Translations under genes and position numbers: made by a program | Assembly (NCBI GenBank): GCA_014904985.1 | Contig: MU129314.1 | Span: 1 to 14,736 of the forward strand | DNA length: 14,736 nucleotides | Source: Hydnum rufescens UP504 | Lineage: Eukaryota; Basidiomycota; Agaricomycetes; Cantharellales; Hydnaceae | Direction: 5' to 3' | In this document: positions 8,640-14,736 of the stretch, piece by piece | Layout: every line of letters begins with the position of its first letter | Numbering within the stretch: the first letter of the stretch is position 1 | Notes under the pieces: generated by a model | What the model was told of the DNA's origin: nothing | Databases searched by the model: none | The model's input: only the letters and a program-made list of their open reading frames with translations

Positions 8640-9485
8640 CTGAGCATGTGCCCTTCTCCGGTTGGTTCGTGTTCGTAAGAACAAAACAGCCAAAAAGGCC
8701 CGGCAACGCAAGAAGCAAAAAGTGTTGCTGGCCTTTAAATCCCGCGATCGGGACCTCATTCTCGAGTGATTGTGGTGCTCCAGGTCATTATTGCTGTGGG
8801 AATTTTGAAAGGCTGTTTCGGTGCCTGCCAGTCGCATGAAGCATTTTTCGTTTCGATAACGTGCTGGATCCCGATTACATCAGATGTCCTTTTCATACCA
8901 GACATCCCGAGGTGTCTTGCCACCCTACTGAGCATCCGCCTCCCCCATAAAGAGAGATTGGGGTGACCTACGGGAGTTAGCACCCCTTTCCTCCGCCTCC
9001 CTGCGCAGATGCCCTCCTTACGGCATTACAATTCGCTATCGCTTCCTGGACTTCTAATCGCATCCTCCAGTTGTACGGTGATGCGATTATCCTCCACCAA
9101 AGGTTATGGATCAATGGATTTCAGCATGAAGTGGCTGTGAAGCTCTGGAGAGGTTTGATCATGCGGTACGGCGACATTTTAGCGATGATCGTGAATTCCC
9201 ACATGATCGTTTGAAACCACAAATCATGCCATTCTGGGTCCCTCTCTACGTTACTGGAGACCGTACGATATTTTGGTTTGTGAGCTGCCAGAAGGCAAAA
9301 GTATTAGTCGTCTGCTCTGGGAGATGCATCCATCTAGGTATTCTCGCCCCTACGCGCAAATGCCCATATGGAAGCCTTGGGTCCATGGAGTCCCAAAGAT
9401 GTTCATCCAGTGGGATTCTTCATGTCACACCGACCCTCCTTTTCTGAAGCCCAATGAGGTCATTTGTAGCAGAGGAGATGATTAA
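8640..9485 (+). pseudogene. Frameshifted 3' end of an unrecognised protein gene
   Basis: Protein-like plus-strand readings succeed one another with frame changes. First comes a very basic segment (RKNKTAKKARQRKKQK, about 8667-8720). Next is a segment near 8850-8935 with DPDYIRCPFH, a later CHP and a Pro-rich run, giving Cys/His spacing that could bind metal. A frame from 9005 reads LQFAIASWTSN and WINGFQHEVAVKLWRG. A second frame from about 9130 reads RFDHAVRRHFSDD and PQIMPFWVPL. A third frame (about 9255-9485) reads YDILVCELPEGKSISRLLWE, then PIWKPWVHG and a C-terminus ending RGDD, with TAA at 9483-9485. At least two frameshifts separate the last three pieces. The family is not recognised. 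CTGCGCAG near 9001-9008 could be a splice acceptor. Confidence 0.45.
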
Positions 9486-9537
9486 TATTTTGCTTTCTCT
9501 CATTGTTCTTCTACCTGTCCCCATCACCTTCATTTTT

Positions 9538-10187
9538 TTAAATCCTGGCATGTATGTATGATGTATGTATATCTACATATGGGAATGGCTTATCGTATTC
9601 CGTTGAGGCGTTGAATAGATCGCCAAATACCGAGTGTACGTTCTCACTACACACCAAAACGCACCAACCACTCTGCTGAGAGGCTCCTGAGTTATCTCTT
9701 GAGCTCTCAGCTGGAGAGGTGGACATTTGCGTATCATCCACTCTTCTTGGGACCCGTCATATTAAATTTGTCGCACTCCCGAACCGCAAGCCAGCCATTC
9801 CAGACAAGCTCGTCTTGGGAAATTCCTGGAATATTCTTGAAATCTCCCGATAGAGTTAGTGGGACTGTTACTGCGGGGGGTGGCATTTGCGTCACCAATC
9901 ATTTTTCTCCTGACCAAGACAAGAATTGCTCACTCCTCTTTACAATTCTATTTACACTGCTCCTTTCCCATCTTCACCATACACTGGTCTCCGACTGGAA
10001 AGTGTTGTCCAATATCACCCCTGAAGTTATTTTCGAGCTTGGGGAGTTTTAGAACTATTTCTTCAACAACCCGGCCAGAAATTTGTAAGGGTGTTTTCGC
10101 AATGGCGCCAGTTGTCACATACCGAAAATCACACTGCGAGTACCCAAATGCAAAGCCTTCCAAATACTCCGTCTGAGAACCATTCAT
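9538..10187 (-). CDS. Two-exon ORF of unknown function
   Basis: I do not recognise this protein. Exon 1 runs from ATG at 10187 down to 9983 (68 codons plus one base), containing EGFAFGYSQCDFRYVTTGAI and KLPKLENNFRGDIG. A GT...AG intron at 9982-9871 (112 nt, donor GTATGG, acceptor CGCAG after a C-rich tract) restores the frame exactly into exon 2 (9870-9734). That exon reads TVPLTLSGDFKNIPG, DELVWNGWLAVRECD and ends at TGA 9736-9734, for 113 residues in all. The next frame stays open to 9538 and begins with a Ser-rich stretch (TSPAESSRDNSGAS), so the original protein may have been longer and cut by a one-base shift. A TGA lies just before the ATG in frame, so this start is possible, though an upstream exon is not excluded. 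No signal peptide or membrane segment is evident. Confidence 0.45.
9548..9580. repeat. ATGT-type microsatellite
   Basis: This is a short imperfect run of ATGT/GTAT units just beyond the 3' end of the minus-strand ORF. It is too short and irregular to carry meaning beyond simple-sequence DNA. Confidence 0.5.
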
Positions 10188-11205
10188 TCCTCAGGGGCAC
10201 AGGAGTCATCCAAAATCGTATGTTCTCCTGATTCCTTGTCTTGCAAGTTCGAGCTCACCTATTATTTGCAACAGAATGCGACGTCTCAGGAATCCGTCGT
10301 ATCCTCAATCAATATTGCAGCGCAAGGTAGAATAATGAAGCTAATGACGAAGTCAACAACGAAACTGCCAATATGGTATGTACGCCTCTACTTAGAATTC
10401 CCTGCTCCTGTTTCTTTACATATGTCTATGGCAGGAAAAATCGGGTCCGCCTGGAGGTCAACCCGGAGTAACAAGAGTTTCGCGTCATGCGCATCAACCC
10501 CCCTCGCAACCCCTAAGACCGGGCATATAGTCCAAGTCGAATCTCACCCTAAATCCCCGAAGTGAATATCAGGACACGAGTCTCGGAGCATCGGCATCAC
10601 TTCTGAATGGAACTCCTACTTCCAGTCAGGTAGACTATACCCCGACGTCCTCCTCTCCTACCGTCCAAAGCTCTGAACCCGAACTGTGCATACTTCAACA
10701 TTTGGGTACAATGAAGAACCCACAGTGCTTCTATCTGGCAGTCGTGTCAGACCATCCTCAGTCATGGACATTTCCTCTGATGATGGAGGGTCTATGCCAG
10801 AATCTGATATGCCCGACCAGCTGTTGGACGAAGCACGACGAATTGGCGACCCTCGCAATTGCTCGATGACACACAGACGTTGCACTTAATCTGCCTACTA
10901 GCATTCCAGAAGCACGCCCAGGGGATCTTCTCTATGTCTGGATGCTACCCAGGTCGACACCCTACTCTGGTCCCTCCCTGACCAAGGGCAGATCCCAGTG
11001 AAGACTGTGAGTTCGTTGATCGCACTCTTAATCGCGTCTTTCAAGGCGTAAATGTATCTCGTCTTGCTAAAGAGATGAGGCGGGGTCCATGTGGCACTCT
11101 TGGCATCGTTGAAGGATTGGCCTTCTTTGCCAACACTCGCGGTCTCAAGCTGGAACAATTTGAGATCAAAATCTTGAAGTTGGTGAAGGCTCTTAAGAAG
11201 TCAAG

Positions 11206-11260
11206 GTATGTTTGATTGGGTTTCAGTTCTTCTTGTACGATCTAACTTCTTCCTCCTAAG
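11206..11260 (+). other. Spliceosomal intron, 55 nt
   Basis: The donor is GTATGT at 11206, a branch-like TCTAAC lies at 11241-11246 and the acceptor AAG ends at 11260. Removing it joins the frame ending KALKKS to one continuing NPESQPSVLPLSG without a shift. AAG is a less usual acceptor than CAG or TAG. The match of all three elements and the typical fungal length make this the best intron in the window. Confidence 0.6.
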
Positions 11261-12984
11261 CAATCCAGAGTCCCAACCATCTGTATTGCCATTGTCAGGG
11301 AGTCGCCCCTCCGTGAATCCCGCTACAACAAGCACTCGCCCTTCTGCACCGGTTCCTGTGCCGCCCATTCATCGTCCCAAGGATCAAGTGTTGCCATCAA
11401 TCCAACTCCCAGCGACTGATGCACACACCTTGCCAACTTTGAAGTCCACTCGAAGAAAACAACTTCGTGTACCCTTCAAGGTCCCCTAATGGCAAGGGCA
11501 AGGGAGTGGAAGCAATTTCAGAGGATGAAGTGGAGTTGCGAGATGCTGATCTGGGCTCAGATATCGAAGCGGGTGTTAGCGACATTGAAGATGATGACGA
11601 CATCGATGACACCCGATTGAGCAGCGACGGAGAAGCCAGCCTCACCAACCACAGTACAATAGGGGTCCCTTTCCTACTGCACTGGTGGATGAAGTGCATG
11701 GGGTTACTGAGGCCTTTCATCACACTTTGGAAGCCATCACCAAAAAATATAACCGCCCACTGCATCAAGTCCTCCGACTGGCAAATCTTGGTGACTCTTT
11801 CCACTCCAAGCGGCTGCCTAATCCATTCAATGGATATAGTCGAAAACGGAAACTTGCTGGTCTTCCCAAACATTAGTACTCCATGTTTATTGTGATGGTT
11901 TAGTTGATGCTGATAAACCCCTTCCACTTTTTAGTGTCTCCAGGTGGACTTTGACTCGAATATGCCAAGGAGAAAGAATGGTTCAATGGGGACACCGACG
12001 GCCTAGAGGCATGGCTAGATGACCTGCGATCACTTGCCAACAATCGAAGGTGGATAAGGATGTCCAAGTCACAAGTGGCACCAAGCTTGCCAAATACATC
12101 CATCAGAAAAAGAAGCTTCTCATGGGCGAAATTCAGCACATGGCCACTTTTGATGCCCATGTTGTTGCATTCGTTGTTTGCTCTCGGCCTGATGCATATG
12201 CTGCCCATGCACAGAATGCCATCCTTTTTGGATCTTCAGAAATCCAACAGCTTGCCAAGAAGCAGTTTAATCTGAAGAAGTCTCTTGAGGAGCTGTTCGT
12301 TAAACTCATGAATGAGCGGCTGGATGCTACTGGAATTTCGAAGTGGCATGAAGAGGCAGAAAAAGTACGGCGAGAACATGAACTTAAGACCAGAGACTCG
12401 GCCTACTCTGCGACCTCAAAGTATTTGAGGAACTTGTTCATCTCCAATGGCCATGCCTGGTTTCCGGTTTCCGTTCCTTGGGTCCGATTACTTGCATTGC
12501 TTCGCCGGCATCGTATTTGCTTTGTTGGGTGGCCGCTTGAAGAAGAATGCCCTGCTCCACATCCAAGCCGCACCAACAAGAGCTGGGAAGGTGGACAGTG
12601 GAGATTCCTTGTTTCCGAGTTCCAAAAGGGGAATAGCTGCCCCATTAAGCTTGAAAGATGGGGCGAGGATGATGCTGATGATGACACTGCTGTCCCATTG
12701 GTCATTGACAGGGATGGTAATGCAGTCTGCTGTGTCCAAGATGCAGGGCTAGACTTCAGATCCGAGTCAACCATGACTTCAACAAGGCAGCCCAAACTGA
12801 CCTCGCGGAAATCTCAGAAAGTCCCAGCTTCTGCTGCCAAGTCCAAGGCATTGCGAGGTCTACTCGCATTAAATCAAAGCCCTTCATTGATGAATCTGAC
12901 TCTGATTCTCTGGACTTTGATAACCCAATGCCTTTGGCGTCGAATTCTCCCACGACTTCAAGTCATTCACTGACTTTGAGATTG

Positions 12985-13272
12985 GGTCCTCCAGTGGGTT
13001 CGAGATTGGATCCTCCAGCGAGTTCAAGATTGGGTCCTCCAGCAGGTTCGAGATTGGATCCTCCAGCAAGTTCAAGATTGGGTCCTCCAGCGGGTTCAAG
13101 ATTGGATCCTCCAGCAAGTTCAAGATTGGAGCCTCCAGCGAGTTTGAGTTTGAATTATTTGGGAACTTCGAATTTGGACCGTTCAATGGCTTCGAATTTG
13201 GAACCTTCAGCGACTTCGAATTTGGATCGTTTGGCGACATCGAGTTCAAATCCTGTGGCCACAATGCACCCT
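12985..13272 (+). repeat. 24-bp tandem repeat, 12 units, encoding octapeptides
   Basis: Units of 24 bp run in phase with the open frame 12855-13584. Units 1-7 follow the pattern (G/D/E)PPA(G/S)SRL, alternating GPPAGSRL and DPPASSRL. Units 8-12 are diverged (NYLGTSNL, DRSMASNL, EPSATSNL, DRLATSSS, NPVATMHP) but keep the length of eight and the Ser/Leu positions. No unit contains an indel. The minus strand is also open here, giving an LEDPI-type repeat, because a period divisible by three repeats every frame. Confidence 0.9.
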
Positions 13273-13607
13273 GGTGTTGGTCCAGGTGGTGTTTGGAACT
13301 CTGATGGTTCAGGTTCAGGCCTCAGTGTCGATTTAGGCTTAAGTACAATGGGTCTGGGTTCTAATCCAAACCTGTACGGACCATCAACATCGACCTTCAG
13401 TAACACAGTGCCCACAGCAACACATTCTGGTGTGCCTGTCTATCCTACCAATCCGACCTCAATGACCAGCTCTGTGTCACTATCTCCCATTCAGTTTGAT
13501 CTCTCCAATATCTCCACTGATCAACTCGATCTATGGACTTCTCTTCTTTTTCCACAAGACTCAAATAACCATAATCTCTTCTAATGTCCCAGTGACCTTG
13601 TCTCACG

Positions 13608-13692
13608 ACTTATACTCTTCTAATTCCACCCCTGTGTATAACTACATCATGTCTTATAGTTTTCTAATCCCACTCCTGTGTATAAATACTCC
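13608..13692 (+). repeat. Two 44-bp direct repeats
   Basis: The units start with CTTATACTCTTCTAATTCCA at 13608 and CTTATAGTTTTCTAATCCCA at 13652. Both continue with C(C/T)CCTGTGTATAA. They lie just downstream of the stop codon at 13584, so they could be part of a 3' UTR. Confidence 0.75.
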
Positions 13693-13817
13693 TCTGCATC
13701 CATAGTTTGTACATACACCTCATAATAGAAGTTGCTTCTACTACAGTGGTACGGGAGAGAGAGTCCTAGTTGAGATCTATAAGTTGGAGCTTGGTTTGAT
13801 ATGTGAAGTCCCACACA

Positions 13818-13878
13818 GGGGCCCCTGGGGGCCCCTGCCTGAACCACGGAAATCAGGTTAGCCGGCCCCAGGGGCCCC
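13818..13878. repeat. GC-rich inverted repeat with tandem decamer
   Basis: GGGGCCCCTG occurs twice in tandem at 13818-13837. GGGGCCCCTGGGG (13818-13830) has its exact reverse complement CCCCAGGGGCCCC at 13866-13878, separated by 35 nt, so a stable cruciform or RNA hairpin is possible. The surroundings are AT-rich, which makes the island stand out. Confidence 0.85.
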
Positions 13879-13890
13879 AGCATCAAAACC

Positions 13891-13935
13891 TCTAGTTAGA
13901 CTATATAAATGCAAGGCTCGTAATATCTAACTAGA
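13891..13935 (+). promoter_or_regulatory. 10-bp inverted repeat flanking a TATA-like box
   Basis: TCTAGTTAGA (13891-13900) and TCTAACTAGA (13926-13935) are exact reverse complements and enclose CTATATAAATG (13901-13911). The arrangement could be a core promoter, or the U3/R part of a lost LTR, since truncated copy C starts about 25 bp further on. Neither is proved by the sequence. Confidence 0.35.
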
Positions 13936-13960
13936 CCTACATTTGTGGCTGACTGAGTTG

Positions 13961-14121
13961 CCTTCAGTCTGGAAAACCATTTACGGAATTATTTGTGGCC
14001 AACACGGCAGGCTACTAATAGTTGGGAGTATTGGAGTGACAAACTTGTTGAGTGGCATTGCCGGTTAATTGTCAGTGAAATCTCATCTTCAGATTCCGAC
14101 ATGTCATTGGGTACATCATGA
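13961..14121 (+). pseudogene. Pol C-terminus fragment, copy C (5'-truncated)
   Basis: Homology with copies A and B starts abruptly near 13961 at CCTTCAGTCTGG, which corresponds to position 907 of copy A, with unrelated DNA to the left. The frame reads NYLWPTRQATNSWEYW and ends SSSDSDMSLGTS with TGA at 14119-14121. This is the same terminal stop as copy B, while copy A carries one extra base here. The integrase core and GPY/F module are absent. Confidence 0.8.
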
Positions 14122-14736
14122 GGTGTTATGGGAAATTAAAAAAATCAAAAAAAAAAAAAAAAACCCTAGATCCTCATCCCGAAGCCAAAGTCATATAAAT
14201 GAGTCACCTAATGAGTCAACCTGAGTCACTAGATTAAAATCAAGATTCTCCAAGCTGAAACCCCAAAACGAGTTAAACGAATTCGGAAATTGCCAAAAGA
14301 CCACGACTTGAGCGCAAGACACCTGGCAACCACACAGCACCCACGCCAGCGATTAACCGTCAAATAAATCAGTTCTTCAGTGTCTTGTAGTCCCCTTGGC
14401 CCAAAAAACTTGCTAAAAATCTCACCCCTCAGTGTCACAGCTGAATGACCAAAGGCAACACGAGTTTGACGCTATCGAAAGCCGCAACCCATGATGACTC
14501 ACCTCAAAATCATCTCGCTGGATCCGTCTCCTACTGCTAGAATGCCAGATACTTCTTCTCAGACCCATATGAGGAATCCATAATGCCTTATAACGAAACG
14601 AATAATAACAACAGATTCTACACCCCCAGACACACACATTCCTTTCCTCGCCTATCAATGAAATACTATGACAATTCTCCTGACTTCCCTTGTTACTTCT
14701 CTCAAACCCTCTCCAGTTATGTCCTTAGTGAAGCTC
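14122..14736 (+). other. Non-coding tail of copy C, running into its ORF1-like region at the window edge
   Basis: It is collinear with 1068-1680 at an offset of about 13056 and highly similar. It holds the A tract (about 14138-14163), TATAAA (about 14195-14200) and three TGAGTCA motifs at 14200-14206, 14212-14218 and 14222-14228. The last bases correspond to the KLSLDEWV start of the ORF1-like region in copy A, so the next gene continues beyond the window. Confidence 0.7.

Larger units (their letters stand above)
10531..13584 (+). pseudogene. Frameshifted multi-exon gene of a probable multicopy basidiomycete family
   Basis: Plus-strand readings give, in order: a Ser/Thr/Pro-rich N-terminus (10531-10685); an acidic stretch (SSVMDISSDDGGSMPESDMP, about 10760-10818); a helical segment with CEFVDRTLNRVFQGVNVSRL and RRGPCGTLGIVEGLAFF (10997-11205); an intron; a Pro/Ser-rich linker; an acidic cluster (about 11520-11635); ITKKYNRPLHQVLRLANLGD with RLPNPFNGY (about 11730-11840); EKEWFNGDTDGLEAWLDDL (about 11970-12030); FVVCSRPDAYAAHAQN (about 12170-12220); and VGWPLEEECPAPH (about 12525-12565). 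Last comes a repeat-rich tail (12855-13584) with its own clean stop. Frames change near 10685, 10890-10997, 11460, 11650, 11880-11955, 12049 and 12850, so it is dead or needs unseen introns. The layout recalls large families of hypothetical proteins in Agaricomycetes with an N-x-(W/F)-N-x-(Y/F) motif. That is recollection, unchecked. The true start is unknown and may lie upstream near 10275. Confidence 0.55.

Noticed and set aside
8334..8837. Minus-strand ORF of 167 codons
   Set aside because: It overlaps protein-like plus-strand readings and has no recognisable motif. A chance ORF of this size is credible in GC-balanced DNA.
10376..10434. Intron GTATGT...GGCAG of 59 nt upstream of the gene relic
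   Set aside because: It is plausible, but the exons on both sides are too short and frame-broken to confirm it, so it is not listed as a feature.
11397..11927. Minus-strand ORF of 176 codons, the longest on that strand
   Set aside because: It is antisense to plus-strand blocks with acidic clusters and conserved-looking motifs and is Ser-rich because it mirrors Asp/Glu codons. No domain is seen.
12884..13264. Minus-strand repeat protein with LEDPI-type units
   Set aside because: A repeat period of 24 bp keeps all frames open. The plus-strand frame is longer, continues to a natural stop at 13584 and joins an acidic segment upstream.
12985..13272. CRISPR-like periodic repeat
   Set aside because: Units are contiguous with no unique spacers and lie in an open reading frame of a eukaryotic sequence.
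13730..13960. tRNA or small RNA gene near the palindromes
   Set aside because: No cloverleaf, A-box or B-box pattern could be fitted; only simple inverted repeats are present.

Overview
The window looks like a transposon-rich, gene-poor stretch of a filamentous basidiomycete genome, probably Agaricomycetes. The grounds are Ty3/gypsy integrase fragments with the fungal-type core, short GT...AG introns of about 55-110 nt, low-complexity Ser/Pro-rich hypothetical proteins, and CpG-directed decay of the repeats. This assignment comes from sequence character only; no rRNA, tRNA or recognised housekeeping gene is present to fix it. I see no CRISPR array, operon or prokaryotic feature.

Layout. (1) 1-4230: fragments of one Ty3/gypsy-like family placed head to tail. 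Copy A (1 to about 2044) holds the integrase end of pol, a non-coding A-rich/TATA tail, and the start of another ORF. Copy B (about 2130-4230) repeats that order, and its integrase core is almost complete. All reading frames are broken. (2) 4231-6330: AT-rich non-coding DNA with a diverged roughly 190-bp direct duplication, a perfect 10-bp-stem hairpin and a 50-nt poly-T tract. (3) 6330-9485: remnants of plus-strand coding sequence, readable only by changing frame, with a pyrimidine-rich block at about 7980-8290. (4) 9538-10187: a minus-strand two-exon ORF of unknown function. (5) about 10531-13584: a plus-strand gene relic with frameshifts and at least one good intron, ending in a 24-bp tandem repeat that encodes 12 octapeptides. 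(6) 13585-13960: short tandem and inverted repeats, including a GC-rich 13-bp inverted repeat and a 10-bp inverted repeat around a TATA box. (7) 13961-14736: copy C of the same gypsy-like family, 5'-truncated and running off the window.

Nothing suggests that the genes act together in a pathway. The strongest signal is the mutation pattern. Copies A and C differ almost only at CpG-derived dinucleotides, and several sites read TG in one copy and CA in the other. That is what opposite-strand deamination of one ancestral CpG gives, and it points to cytosine methylation or a RIP-like process on these repeats. The same decay explains at least one stop codon, and at one position appears to have produced a TGAGTCA motif in the repeat tail.

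Most coding calls here are pseudogenes. Frame changes were inferred by eye and exact exon limits are uncertain.
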